A stretch of DNA of 60,000 bases, taken from NCBI RefSeq assembly GCF_029227915.1, contig NC_079886.1, forward strand, positions 15,788,501 through 15,848,500, given 5' to 3'. This DNA is from Hydractinia symbiolongicarpus. Lineage: Eukaryota > Cnidaria > Hydrozoa > Anthoathecata > Hydractiniidae. Below the pieces are notes generated by a model. That model saw nothing but the letters and a program-made list of their open reading frames with translations. It was not told the DNA's origin and ran no database searches. Numbering within the stretch: the first letter of the stretch is position 1; every line of letters begins with the position of its first letter. A program made the translations under genes and the position numbers. Below are positions 24,901 to 34,779 of this stretch, piece after piece.

Positions 24901-26698
24901 TTGTTGAGTTTATCCATTTTGTACTAATTTTCTAGCAGGATCTACGAAAATTGTTTTTTGTATGTTTTTTTGCAGACAGGCGTCTCTATTTTGTAACAAT
25001 TAGACGGTTTCAATAAAATAAATTTGTGGCTGCGTATATAAATTTTTATTTCTCACATTAGTGCGATGGTAAAAAGTTGGAGTTACCAAGTCTTGAAGGA
25101 ATCGCAATTCTAAATATTCCAAGCATCTACGGTGGTGCGAACATTTGGGGTGAAACAGAGAAAAAGCGTCGGCGTGGAATTAGTAGTAAAGATAGCACGG
25201 ACCTCAGCACCGTCGCACAGGGTACGACGTTTTAAACAGTTTCTTTTCACCTCTTAATAATAAATTAAAAAAAAAACAGTATTGGAGTAATTTGGAATAT
25301 TGCGAGGCTTGTTCGAGGAAACAGCATGTGTATGTTTCTAATGCGCATGCGCATAACCCGAAATGCTGGGTTACGTTGTAGTGCAGAATTCCAAAAGAGA
25401 CTTCGTTCCCGACTTATCGCAAATCGTCGGAGACAGCGCTTGTAACTTATGAGAAATCAGGAAGCTGTGGATTTTGGAGGGAACGTATATGTCATTTTTT
25501 TAATCCCTGGTTAATTTTAAAATCTAGATATGGGTGACAAAAAGATAGAAGTTGTGGGATTGGAGAATAGTTTATACGTTGGACAAATCATTGCTGGTGT
25601 TCGACAGCATGGTTTACGTCTGGCGCAGTGTAGCAGTGTCATGCTAAAGTAAGAAGTGCTTGCATGTATACAAATTTTTATACTTTTTGTGTTCAGCTTG
25701 GATGTTTCTCAACTTTACAGGAAATTTTTAACAAGAGCCGTGTCAATTTAAAAACTTATTTTTTCTATTTTCATAATATTTTACGTGTTAGCTTCATGTT
25801 TCTTATGAACATGGCATCCTTGTAAGCATATATTTTAAGATGGAATAACATCTTCCTGTACGTTTCTTGTATTTTTCCATAGAGTAAAAAGAACTCTACC
25901 TATGCAAGTTGATGGTGAGCCATGGATGCAAGCACCAGCAGAGGTAAAATGAAAATAATGTTGGAAATCGATACATGTGTTTTATATAAGCAAGTGAAAA
26001 TTCTAAATCAGGCTAGGATATGCTGATGAGAAAAACGCAATTAGGCTTAGAGTATGTTTACGTTAGGCTTATTGCACAAACAAATTTCAACATTGCCGTA
26101 TGCGATAAGATGAAATGGTCCCGTTTTTATCTTTAAAGGAACAGCAACAAAGGTATACATAAAGCAAACGGTATAATGATGGTAATTAAGTTTTATTACA
26201 TACAAAAAGTTAGAAAAGTCTGTCTAATTAAAAAATACATAACGCAAAAAACACACGCACATCAGAAAAATTCACTAAGGCTGGGCAATATGCTAAGCAT
26301 ATGCTTATAAAACATGTATCAGGCTTTAATAAAAAATTGAACCATTTAATTGATACATGGTGCTATGAAATTTATATGACTAACATTGTAAGTTACGTGA
26401 GACAATCGCTTTAATTGTTTTTAAAGTCAATTGTGTCAATTGCCCAGTCCATGCTTCTAAGCTAAACTGTTATTTACCTCAACATGCGCTTAATGTGTTC
26501 ATCATACTAACTGTTGTTTACAGATTTTGTTTTCTCTTTTCTTTTTTATTGTTACACTATGGTTGATTAAGTCATTTTCGTATCTTTTAGTTATCCATAA
26601 GCCATAAAAACCAGACTCCAATGTGCGTTGCCCCTGTGCCAACCAGAAGGGGTTTGTTTGGCAGATTCGGTAAAAAAGATTACGAAGAAAAATCTTAA
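2741..26698 (+). CDS. Type I diacylglycerol kinase (DGK alpha/beta/gamma-like), 5' end missing
   Basis: The enzyme phosphorylates diacylglycerol with ATP to phosphatidic acid at membranes, ending DAG signalling and making a lipid messenger. The 23 window exons are 2741-2939, 3223-3405, 3738-3965, 11674-11723, 11804-11878, 12512-12631, 13019-13045, 14369-14462, 15152-15246, 15456-15569, 15903-15998, 16094-16236, 16321-16481, 17185-17235, 17322-17363, 17715-17784, 18295-18385, 18661-18725, 24637-24727, 25062-25221, 25528-25648, 25883-25943 and 26591-26698. They sum to 2445 nt (814 residues plus TAA) and every junction keeps frame. All introns are GT-AG. Domain order is recoverin homology, EF-hand x2, C1 x2, catalytic GGDGT domain and accessory domain, which defines Ca2+-regulated type I DGKs. 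The N-terminus lies upstream. The weakest donors are gtgtga (17364) and gtacga (25222). One gene stands for the vertebrate alpha/beta/gamma paralogues, so no single symbol is assigned. Confidence 0.95.
3738..3965 (+). CDS. DGK exon 3 (end of RVH, lead-in to EF-hands)
   Basis: The acceptor is tatttttag and the donor is gtaag at 3966. The exon ends one base into a Phe codon that is completed 7.7 kb away at 11674. The downstream intron, 3966-11673, is the longest in the gene and holds two transposable elements. Confidence 0.9.
4622..5497. mobile_element. Non-autonomous DNA transposon with TIRs and attaatttTCGCG subrepeats
   Basis: The left end is CCTTAGGGGTACTAATTTTC. The right end read in reverse is CCTTAGGAGTACTAATTTTC. 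Each is flanked by TA (4620-4621, 5498-5499). Both subterminal regions are packed with copies of attaattttcgcg (about 4630-4700 and 5325-5450), a pattern typical of TIR-plus-subterminal-repeat elements. The 876-bp body carries an open frame on the - strand (4825-5244) but no recognisable transposase. It sits in the DGK intron between exons 3 and 4. Confidence 0.75.
4825..5244 (-). pseudogene. Unrecognised acidic-tailed ORF inside the TIR element
   Basis: From ATG at 5244 the frame is open for 109 codons to TGA (4915-4917), starting [19 protein letters not shown] and ending in Glu/Asp/Ser-rich sequence. Past that TGA the same frame stays open for another 29 codons with a run of four Asp, up to a second stop at 4825-4827. 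This looks like one longer acidic-tailed protein with a single nonsense change. I do not recognise the family. It may be a transposase remnant or a captured host exon. The function is unknown. Confidence 0.4.
6428..6553 (-). mobile_element. Short Helitron-like element (126 bp)
   Basis: On the - strand it starts TCTCTATAATAATAGCC and ends with an imperfect hairpin (CCCATGGA, loop, TCCACGGG) followed by 7 nt and CTAG, then T. These are the hallmarks of Helitrons: 5' TC, a 3' subterminal hairpin, CTRR, and insertion before T. The base before the 5' end is T rather than the usual A. The termini match the array at 18.85-24.36 kb. Confidence 0.65.
7614..7775 (+). repeat. Minisatellite, about 40-bp unit
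   Basis: About four diverged head-to-tail copies of a unit containing aaagttatacagcaagaat followed by cttgtgttgttttg. Overlapping short ORFs here are artefacts of the repeat. It lies inside element copy A. Confidence 0.7.
8040..8290 (-). mobile_element. tRNA-derived SINE
   Basis: On the - strand the 5' part (about 8290 down to 8218) reads GATAGTGTAGTGGTAGCGC, an A-box-like sequence, then about 35 nt later GGTTTGAGACC, a degenerate B box, as in a Pol III tRNA-related head. The body ends in a (TTAC)n tail near 8040-8055. It is not a functional tRNA, because the acceptor stem does not close. It is inserted in TIR element A. Confidence 0.7.
10841..10864 (+). mobile_element. Helitron-like 3' end
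   Basis: A hairpin GTGGA-TTCG-TCCAC (near 10838-10851) is followed by GGACATACAG, CTAG (10861-10864) and T. This is the same 3' terminal architecture as the elements at 6428 and 19770-24359 but on the + strand. I could not find a matching TC 5' end nearby, so only the 3' terminus is called. Confidence 0.5.
11674..12631 (+). CDS. DGK exons 4-6: paired EF-hands
   Basis: Exon 4 (11674-11723) and exon 5 (11804-11878) together encode EF-hand 1. Its loop, [12 protein letters not shown], has ligands D1, D3, N5, D9 and E12, and the exon junction falls just before the last Glu. Exon 6 (12512-12631) encodes EF-hand 2 with loop [12 protein letters not shown] (D1, D3, D5, S9, E12). Both look competent for Ca2+. 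In type I DGKs Ca2+ binding here relieves RVH-mediated inhibition and promotes membrane association. Donors are gtaata, gtaaga and gtaagt. Confidence 0.93.
13019..13045 (+). CDS. DGK exon 7: 27-nt microexon with C1a His ligand
   Basis: Nine in-frame codons (KVDEEGRHQ) sit between the acceptor ctgtttag and the donor gtgtgt. The His is the first zinc ligand of C1 domain 1: exactly 12 residues separate it from the first Cys of the next exon (H-x12-C). Skipping the exon would keep frame but remove the ligand. Confidence 0.85.
13211..13780 (+). repeat. G/T-rich minisatellite of 13- and 18-bp units
   Basis: Tandem units of tttgttgtcattg (13 bp), with or without an extra ttgtg (18 bp), run for about 570 bp, with gccat and ttatc variants. 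All three + frames are open, because the units contain no stop in most registers. The long Cys/Val/Leu/His ORFs here are repeat artefacts. It lies about 165 bp downstream of the 27-nt microexon, inside the C1a intron. Confidence 0.95.
14369..15998 (+). CDS. DGK exons 8-11: tandem C1 zinc fingers
   Basis: C1a is built from exon 7 (His), exon 8 (14369-14462, CNIC and CI-) and exon 9 (15152-15246). The pattern is H-x12-C-x2-C ... C-x2-C-x4-H-x2-C-x7-C, complete across four exons. C1b is on exon 10 (15456-15569, CTKC and HCVWC) and exon 11 (15903-15998, VHNRC then x7-C). C1 domains of type I DGKs bind zinc and help membrane targeting; whether these bind DAG cannot be read from the sequence. Exon 9 ends with the basic stretch KSKRKKV. 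The functional exon 9 is the second copy of a tandem duplication. Confidence 0.93.
14799..15230 (+). repeat. Perfect 216-bp tandem duplication including most of DGK exon 9
   Basis: 14799-15012 is identical, base for base, to 15015-15228 (period 216). Each copy carries intron sequence, the acceptor ttgttttttag and 77 nt of exon 9. Only the second copy continues into the rest of the exon and the donor gtaagt (15247). The first copy runs into the next repeat at the junction, has no good donor, and would reach TGA about 16 codons after the junction. Confidence 0.97.
14936..15014 (+). pseudogene. Truncated duplicate of DGK exon 9
   Basis: The acceptor and the first 77 coding bases are intact and identical to the real exon at 15152, but the last 18 bases and the 5' splice site are absent. 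Splicing exon 8 to this copy would give a C1a domain followed by a Lys-rich tail and a premature stop, removing the catalytic domain. It is most likely skipped, used as a regulatory poison exon, or an assembly artefact. Confidence 0.75.
16094..17784 (+). CDS. DGK exons 12-16: catalytic DAGKc domain
   Basis: Exon 12 (16094-16236) contains [15 protein letters not shown], the start of the kinase core. Exon 13 (16321-16481) contains NPRQVFNL and the signature [12 protein letters not shown], whose GGDGT loop binds ATP phosphates. Exon 14 (17185-17235) gives the Pro-rich MSILPLG. Exon 15 (17322-17363) gives [15 protein letters not shown]. Exon 16 (17715-17784) gives [11 protein letters not shown]. 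All catalytic signatures known in eukaryotic DGKs are present and unbroken. The intron after exon 13 starts with a long hairpin (16500-16543). Confidence 0.95.
16500..16543. repeat. Perfect hairpin, 20-bp arms, 4-nt loop
   Basis: aatcactagaaaaactaaac, loop tatc, then its exact reverse complement. It begins 18 nt after the donor of the GGDGT exon of DGK, so the transcript would carry a stable stem close to a 5' splice site. Confidence 0.95.
18295..26698 (+). CDS. DGK exons 17-23: accessory DAGKa domain and C-terminus
   Basis: Exons are 18295-18385 (MNNYFSIGV), 18661-18725 ([15 protein letters not shown]), 24637-24727 ([10 protein letters not shown]), 25062-25221 ([20 protein letters not shown]), 25528-25648 ([15 protein letters not shown]), 25883-25943 ([12 protein letters not shown]) and 26591-26698 ([10 protein letters not shown], ending KSTAA). 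These are the conserved blocks of the DGK accessory domain in order. A charged insert ([12 protein letters not shown]) replaces the variable loop of vertebrate enzymes. The intron 18726-24636 holds the Helitron array. The stop TAA is at 26696-26698. Confidence 0.94.
18850..19769 (-). mobile_element. Helitron-like element 1 of array (3' end lost)
   Basis: On the - strand it begins TCTATGTAATAATACAGAGA at 19769, directly against the CTAG end of the next element. Its body is homologous to the element at 19770-20487, sharing the words gctgatcaagaaaatgtata, cccacgcggt and ttgacgtca. The 3' hairpin and CTAG are not found, so its lower boundary is approximate. Confidence 0.6.
19770..20487 (-). mobile_element. 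Helitron-like element 2 of array (718 bp)
   Basis: 5' end: TCTCTTATAATAATACGGAG at 20487. 3' end: hairpin GTGGA-TTTT-TCCAC, then GGGATTTATCGA and CTAG ending at 19770. The next base on that strand is the T that starts element 1. No Rep/helicase coding is seen, so it is non-autonomous. Confidence 0.75.
20488..21863 (-). mobile_element. Helitron-like element 3 of array (1376 bp)
   Basis: The 5' end at 21863 reads TCTCTATAATAA twice in a row before continuing into TAGCCGTATTCCG. The 3' end reads CCCCGGCTAG, ending at 20488 and abutting the TC of element 2. The interior holds 80-105-bp diverged tandem repeats. No rolling-circle transposase domain is recognised. Confidence 0.65.
20520..21190 (+). 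repeat. Diverged tandem repeats, roughly 80-105 bp
   Basis: Units share gggctaaNcgcttagtacag, then gtaaac, then a gttNcacag segment, then an aatacccctttN stretch. Clear copies start near 20805, 20911, 20993 and 21083, with weaker ones at about 20520-20600. They lie inside Helitron element 3. The purpose is unknown. Confidence 0.6.
21864..24359 (-). mobile_element. Helitron-like element 4 of array (2496 bp)
   Basis: 5' end: TCTCTTATAATAATACGGAG at 24359, preceded on that strand by A, giving the canonical A|TC junction. 3' end: GGGCCTTATCGA and CTAG ending at 21864, preceded by an imperfect hairpin. The interior (22060-23350) contains an acaccgacagt microsatellite and diverged repeats around the phrase ttccacaaagatttacacaa. 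No Rep/helicase ORF is found. Confidence 0.7.
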
Positions 26699-29000
<2,302 letters not shown>

Positions 29001-29011
29001 AAACATAAATT

Positions 29012-29596
29012 ATGTTATCAGTTGTATCTAATGTAAATAATAACACACGGCGAAACATGGTTCTATCATACAAAGGAGATCCTGGTAACTGCTTAGTAAA
29101 GCGTCTAAATAACACTTTCAAACAGTTTCCACCTGCTAAAACAACCCCAGGAAGTAGCCCGAAGGCTGCACTATCTGAACACTCAGCCTATGTAGGCAGG
29201 TGACAGTATGTCGAAAGGTAACTGATACATTACAGAATAAATGGCGACTATAGCAGGTCTTGTGGCTGGCGTTCTCAGGAACAAATTATCTATTCAGTAA
29301 ACGCTCGAGGCATGGTGAGGCGGAGCGGAATTGACACGATAAAGCTGTTAAACAGTTGCAGGCAGCTTAAGCAAAGTGGATCAAGGACAGGCAGGCTAAG
29401 CTTGACTGCTACGCCAACGAGAGGCAGGCGTAGATCTCTCCGAGCTGGAAGAAAGTATGCGGCAAACTACATTGCCACTATCGACAAGGATCCCAAGCTT
29501 TCAGATTTTTACGTACCTTCCCAAGGGCAGAAGAACGGTAAACTGACTTTTGTAGTAGAATCTCTAGCTCTCCTGGGGTTTGCAGCCTACAAATAA
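29012..29596 (+). pseudogene. Unrecognised ORF remnants, possibly transposon-derived
   Basis: Two open stretches in the same frame (29012-29203, 63 codons; 29312-29596, 94 codons) are separated by stops. The second is Arg-rich in the middle (TPTRGRRRSLRAGRKYAA) and then reads YIATIDKDPKLSDFYVPSQ. Base composition is less AT-rich than the surroundings. Their position just before an integrase-like fragment suggests one decayed element. I do not recognise the family. Confidence 0.35.
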
Positions 29597-29694
29597 GCAT
29601 AGAGAGTCGCAGACTGCGCTAGCACATCGTTTTGTCATGTAATAAAGATGAGAAAACCACAAGTACATCACTCTGTATCTGAGCTGGAAATATT

Positions 29695-29901
29695 AGCAAG
29701 ATCTACTATCACCCAGACCATCTTTGGAATGGACGAAAAGCCATCAAATTACTCGCTGTAGAAAAGCGAATTGTCCAAAAAGAAAGTCACTCATTGGCTC
29801 TCTAGACAGCTCCTGTGGCTTCGACACATTCGTAGGCTTATAAAGATCGACTATCCACACTTCACCATAACAAAGCCGAACGAAATGCATCAATATGTGT
29901 A
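29695..29901 (+). pseudogene. Integrase-type transposon protein fragment
   Basis: The frame opens with IYYHPDHLWNGRKAIKLL, then shifts by a base and continues with THWLSRQLLWLRHIRR and PHFTITKPNEMHQ. This succession (YY.P..LW.G..AI..L, then ..WL.RQ..W, then P.NEMHQ) resembles the zinc-finger-to-core boundary of retroviral-type integrases in Polinton/Ginger-like invertebrate elements. The core with its catalytic triad is absent. It is broken by one frameshift. Confidence 0.5.
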
Positions 29902-30062
29902 ATTTTTTTGTCAAACCAGTTGATTACTTTCATCTTCGTGTGCTCGTGTACAAGGTCTATCCTGAACAAGCGGTCGTATCTTAAGTAGGGACTTTCGCCC
30001 TCTCTACTTAACTTGAGCATAATGGTATGCATGAGTGACCAGGAACAGTTATTTTTACTCAT

Positions 30063-30330
30063 TTGATGTATTCTACATCACAGATTTTTGAGGGGTAGCT
30101 GCAAAGGGACTCGTAAGCGAGGATTTTGTCGCTATAGTTAAGGCCTTTTAGGGAAATACCCTTTTTTAGGCGATGTGTCTGAGGAGCAGTTGCGGAAGGA
30201 AGCGAGGAATTGTCGCTACAGTTAAGATTTGTAAGGGAATTAGTCTTTTAAGCAGAGGTGTCTGAGGAGTCGCTACGGAGGGACTCTAAAGCGAGGAATT
30301 GTCGCTACATTTGCTCTACTTTGAGTGAGT
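30063..30330 (+). repeat. Three diverged tandem repeats, about 85 bp
   Basis: Units begin tctgaggagNNgNtNcggaggga, run through agcgaggaattgtcgctaca and end in a purine-rich agggaaat stretch; starts are at about 30088, 30178 and 30258. No coding signal. Confidence 0.6.
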
Positions 30331-30777
30331 TCCTACTTCTACTGAAGGATTTTGATGAGTGAACTAAGCCACGATTTTGCCGTTTCTGTTTTGTTCGTTA
30401 CCAGATCATGGGCGCTCGTTTTAAAAGACGTTCACACAGTTATGTACATAATTTTTTTGTCATTTTCATTATGTTCAAAATATAATTGTATTTTCCTTTA
30501 CGCCTATCGAACAAACTTTCGCGCGAGAATGTTCATCAGCAATTCTTAAACTATCGCGTTGAAAGTTACTAAAACACCTAAAATATAACTGTATAAGTAG
30601 AAATTTCAAATTTAAAAACCACGTCGCTTCTGCGCGCTTTCATTATTTCTTGTTTCCTTAGCAGCGCGGTCTTAGCAAAGCGTAGTACGGACCGAGCTTA
30701 ACACAGGGCACTGGTAACGACAACAAACAGCATAATCCCAACGAGGGTTTGCTAATGCACATGGTTCTAATGGTTCT

Positions 30778-30953
30778 AATAGGATTAAGAAATACTTTAG
30801 TTTACGTTTTGATTTTTTTTATATGTGTATAAAAAGAATAAAATAAATAAAATAAAAGTTGACAAGTTAACTATCAGCCAACACTAACTAAGTAGTGAGA
30901 AGGTAGCAGGGCAGAGCAGACTAAAAACAAACGGGGAACACGGCTTGCAGGGC
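30778..30953 (+). repeat. Direct repeat copy 1 flanking the MFS locus
   Basis: Shares with 34553-34743 the blocks aataggattaagaaatactt, gtgtataaaaag, gccaacactaac, gtgagaaggtagcagggcag and aacggggaacac. The homology has sharp ends on both sides. This copy lacks an internal stretch of about 25 bp that is present in copy 2. Confidence 0.85.
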
Positions 30954-31091
30954 TACATACCATTTGGGATTCCAAAGGAAGGTCACACTGAATTCGAGAT
31001 ATAGTGAGATTTATTTTGTAAACAAAACAGCTATTGTTGTTTGTTTACTGGACAGAAAAAAGGTATAAAGATAAAAGTTATTAAAATTTCT

Positions 31092-31328
31092 TCACTTGAC
31101 CTTCGTCATGATGGAGAAAAGGAAACATCTCCTTCTTCTTATCGCTATGAAAGCATGTATACGGAAATTTTTTAAATCAGCTATTTCTTGTGGTACACTG
31201 TCTCGTAAACCCAATATTTCATCAAAGTCGTCGTAAAACGGAGGAACAATTGGAGTTGCACCTGCTTTTTTGTTGTTGTCTTTTGCATGTTTGTACAAAT
31301 CTTTCAAGTTTTTCAGTTTCGTTTTCAT
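31092..31328 (-). pseudogene. Myb/SANT-like domain fragment (PIF/Harbinger-type)
   Basis: The frame reads LKNLKDLYKHAKDNNKKAG, a Pro-rich bridge, then FYDDFDEILGLRDSVPQ. This matches the C-terminal half of the Myb/SANT-like DNA-binding domain of PIF/Harbinger-associated proteins (L...YK..KD.N..SG ... F.D..DEILG.R). The N-terminal Trp helix is missing here; a matching N-terminal half, on the other strand, is at 35868-36005. It is likely a transposon relic. Confidence 0.55.
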
Positions 31329-31372
31329 CTACTTGAGGGTTTTCCTAGGCCCAGCTGAATCAACTTTTCCTT

Positions 31373-31795
31373 TTATTTTGACCCACGTACTTTGTTGAAT
31401 ACTTGATTCGAGTTAATTAAAATTATCCTTCCATCCCTGAACCAAAGCAGCACTTTATTGTGTATTCCATCTCTCCCTTTTCGCCTTCCTACCACTCGGT
31501 TGAGAATCATACGACTACATGTTACCTGTGGCGTATTGGAAGCTTCAGAAAATTGAGTATGATTATTTTGTGGCGCAGACAGAATGTTGTATAACTGTCT
31601 CCATTCTTGGAACGATGGCTCTTGTACGCTCGGAAAAGCTTGCAGATAATACTCCAAGTACGCTTGATAAGCGTTTTCCATGTTGACACTTTTCTCCTCT
31701 CTGTTTCTCACTACGTATACTTTCATCGTGTTCAAGGGAAATTTCAGGTGGTCTAATTGTTTTCTAAATCGCGAATAGGCCTTGCCTCGATGCAT
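31373..31795 (-). CDS. Hypothetical protein, 140 codons, transposon-associated
   Basis: An intact ATG-to-stop frame containing MENAYQAYLEYYLQAFPSVQ and a basic segment RVVGRRKGRDG. It is immediately upstream, on the same strand, of the Myb/SANT-like fragment, so the two may come from one element or a split gene. I do not recognise the family and see no signal peptide or membrane segment. It could be spurious. Confidence 0.3.
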   Translation of the reverse strand: MHRGKAYSRFRKQLDHLKFPLNTMKVYVVRNREEKSVNMENAYQAYLEYYLQAFPSVQEPSFQEWRQLYNILSAPQNNHTQFSEASNTPQVTCSRMILNRVVGRRKGRDGIHNKVLLWFRDGRIILINSNQVFNKVRGSK

Positions 31796-31984
31796 GTCTC
31801 ATTTTTAAGTTTAAATAAATCGCTCTTACTTAAATTGAATAGATTTTATAAATCAAAAGATGGAGTCACATCAAATTGCGCTTTATTACCATAGTAAGGT
31901 CAAAGATTAATCTTAATTCTCTGACAAGAATAATATTTGAATTTTCCTACACAGTTATATATCGGAAATGCTCAATTATGCGTC

Positions 31985-32400
31985 CAGGTCGCTTATTTAA
32001 AATTTTGACTTCCGTGGGTGCTTATTCGATTGGGCCGGTATATCGGGAGGGGCGCTTATTTAAAACATCTTATTTTTATGTTATGTCAAAGCTTTCATTT
32101 TAGAAAACTATAATGGTAGCAAAAAATAAACAGAGGATAAGTAACAGCTACGTAACAGGTATTTGAACGTAAATAGTTAAACTTCCTCTTTGTTAATAAA
32201 ATAATAGCGAAATGCTTAAACAAAATATAAACATAAACAATTTGAAATATCATTTCACGCTATAGAAGATTTAAAGCAGAAATCTGTTTTTGAGTAAAAG
32301 TTTGTTTTTTCTATTTTCTAAAATATTCTAGTAGCGCCCCCCTTGGCTCCAACAATATATTTAAATAAACGTCCCTGGGGCGCTTATTTAAAAGAGGCGT
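31985..32400. repeat. Scattered GGCGCTTATTTAAA motifs
   Basis: cgcttatttaaa or a close variant occurs at about 31988, 32054 and 32378, with ggtgcttattcg at 32019. Motif pairs bracket about 300 bp of AT-rich sequence, as in ends of a decayed DNA transposon. Class not determined. Confidence 0.4.
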
Positions 32401-32559
32401 TTGCAAAAAGTTACAAAAAAGGTGGGTGGCACATATGATTGTCGTCTATCTGCATATTCAGAAACACAGTTACAGTTCAGGTTCTATATAGTGAACTTTC
32501 GACTTTTAGTAAAAAAAAAATTAAAAGAAATAATGAAAAAAAAAATAATGAAATAAAAC

Positions 32560-32599
32560 TATGGATTTTGTATTACTAAAAAGTAATACAAAATCCATA
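32560..32599. repeat. Perfect hairpin, 18-bp arms, 4-nt loop
   Basis: tatggattttgtattact, loop aaaa, then its exact reverse complement. It lies about 400 bp beyond the 3' end of the MFS gene. Confidence 0.93.
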
Positions 32600-32993
32600 A
32601 TAGATTAACAGACTATCCATATCAATTGCAAATTCAGTTCTGAAACTTTTCTTTAAAAATCTTTGATAAACTTATTTTCCCAGTGCTTCGTTGATCGCCA
32701 AATATTGAACTGCAAAGCTTTTACTCTTTTCAGCAAAAGTCTTCTAATCCAATAAACAATGAAGAAAGCATGCCGACAACCAATGCCGATTCCTAGTGTA
32801 GAACTTCATGGTAATGACTTGATAAAACAAAATAAATTCGTAATGTCAGTGATCAGGTATTTTCTTTGAAAATGGCATCTGATAACTTTTTCATTAAGAT
32901 ATTGAGTGAAGAATGTTAACAAAAGTCGCGGGTTACTCAAAAGCAAATAAGGATTCTATAATATCTTTGCTCCAGTAAAGCCTGTCGTAAAAA

Positions 32994-34298
32994 TTACACT
33001 AGTGCAACTAAATAAATTAAGTCGTGTTTATACAGGTAAAGACAAAATAGCAAAAAGAAATTTATAACTATAAACAAAGGCAAAAATATCCATGCATATT
33101 TTAATAAAATAATCAAACAAAAACATGCTCCCACAATACCTCCAATCTGCATGATTATTGTTCGTATGCTTTCTAAATAACTTTGATATCTTGATGATAT
33201 GAGTTTAGCAAACACCACAACTAAGAACATCCCACTCATCTCAAACACACTCAAAGAAACAACATACAACGCTAACATAACAATCCTTATATCAGTACTA
33301 AGGTGAGCGTACAAAAATATATACTGAAAAATTAATAACAGGATGACAGAAGTTTGGCTTGAAACGCCCACCCAATAAAGAGCTGCGTTTTCCATTTTAA
33401 TTTCGATGCTGCCAATGTACAGTAAAAGGACATTGATCCCGTTAATAGTCAAACCAATTGACACATAACCATATGACATCGATAGCACGTCCAGTACAAG
33501 GACTGGAAAATTTCGAAAAAAAGCTATATTTAGAAGAGCATTAGAAAATGCCATAATTAACATAAATAACATCATTTTTGATTTCAACACATTTTTTAGA
33601 ACTTCTATGGCGTCATTACTCGTCTCTTTTTGTTTCATCGTTTCGGATGTGACTTTTTTCATATCATATTCTCTCGATAGATCATGCGCAAAAAATATAA
33701 CAAAAAACTGCACGATGATAGTCAAAATGAGTAGAATGAAACCAGATATATTTCCATACGCAATTTGAAGATTACCAAGCCAAATGTTGACACCTTTGAA
33801 GGGTAGAACAAGACAAGGTCCTGTTACAAAAGCGAACGCTTTCGCACCGACTAGATAGGCTGTTATAATCTGAAACTTTTCTGTTGGATATGATCTTGCT
33901 GCTTCACCAATCATCAAGGGTCTTAAAATAAAAGATCCGCCATTTAAAAGTTTTCCTGCAAAAGGAAACAGTGGTGACCATGGTATGACGTATAATATAT
34001 TTCCCGTCATGACTACAAAATTGGTGATGATAATTATCAGTTTTATGCGCCTTGTCTTGTCAGCATACCTTGCAACAACAGATGACAAGAGCATCGGTAG
34101 AATGTAAACTGAAACACTTATTAATCCATAATACAACTTCGGTTGATTGGTTTTCATAACATCTGTAAGATAAGTCCATAATGTTGCTGTATCTGCACTT
34201 TGTTCAACTCCCTTCAAAAAATTTAACAACATGTAAACAAGGATTGTGGATTTCCTTTTTTTCTCCCAAGCCTCAATATCAACCAAATGTGTCATCAT
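32994..34298 (-). CDS. MFS transporter, MFSD8-like, single exon
   Basis: An intact 434-codon frame with about 11-12 hydrophobic segments. A short charged N-terminus (WEKKRK) precedes the first membrane helix. Residues 76-86 read ARYADKTRRIK, the MFS loop 2-3 motif (D-x-T-R-R). LYYGLISVSVYILPMLLSS before it and a conserved glycine-rich helix after it resemble the MFSD8/CLN7 branch. A hydrophilic central loop (about residues 208-232, Lys/Glu-rich) separates the two six-helix halves. The substrate is not deducible. The absence of introns next to intron-rich genes suggests a retrocopy or a lineage-expanded intronless family. There is no signal for a 5' exon. Direct repeats flank the locus on both sides. 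Confidence 0.8.
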   Translation of the reverse strand: MMTHLVDIEAWEKKRKSTILVYMLLNFLKGVEQSADTATLWTYLTDVMKTNQPKLYYGLISVSVYILPMLLSSVVARYADKTRRIKLIIIITNFVVMTGNILYVIPWSPLFPFAGKLLNGGSFILRPLMIGEAARSYPTEKFQIITAYLVGAKAFAFVTGPCLVLPFKGVNIWLGNLQIAYGNISGFILLILTIIVQFFVIFFAHDLSREYDMKKVTSETMKQKETSNDAIEVLKNVLKSKMMLFMLIMAFSNALLNIAFFRNFPVLVLDVLSMSYGYVSIGLTINGINVLLLYIGSIEIKMENAALYWVGVSSQTSVILLLIFQYIFLYAHLSTDIRIVMLALYVVSLSVFEMSGMFLVVVFAKLISSRYQSYLESIRTIIMQIGGIVGACFCLIILLKYAWIFLPLFIVINFFLLFCLYLYKHDLIYLVALV

Positions 34299-34552
34299 AA
34301 ATCTGTTTGCTATATTGGTTGTGAGATTGTTGTTGCTGTTCCTTCTTTGCGGAACCCTATCACAGAAGCCTTAATCTGTGATGAAAGGTGTTTCCTTCAA
34401 TGCTGTAATTAGATTGGTAGTTAAATCACTCTTCTGTTCATGAAGATCAATAAAACCTCTAAGGTGGAGTGCAGAAATGTCACCAGATCGAAAAATCAAA
34501 GATATACAATTTCCTTAGTTATTTTCATTGATGTGTGCCAGACTTTTTTTTT

Positions 34553-34743
34553 AATAGGATTAAGAAATACTTTAGTTTACGTTTTAATTCTTTATGTGTA
34601 TAAAAAGAGTAAAATAAAAATTGACGAGTTAGCTATCAGCTATAAACTAAGACCTAAAGAAACAGCCAACACTAACGATGAAGTGAGAAGGTAGCAGGGC
34701 AGAGCAGACTGAAAAACAAACGGGGAACACGTCCTGCAGGGCC
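34553..34743 (+). repeat. Direct repeat copy 2 flanking the MFS locus
   Basis: Same orientation as 30778-30953, about 3.8 kb away, diverged but with clean ends. A small 84-codon ORF runs into it (34440-34694); I take it as incidental. Confidence 0.85.
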
Positions 34744-34779
34744 TTTTTTGGGAACGGATAAAATGACGGTCAAACTCTC

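Noticed and set aside
29862-30062. 66-codon - strand ORF
   Set aside because: No recognisable domain, and it overlaps the end of an integrase-like relic on the other strand.
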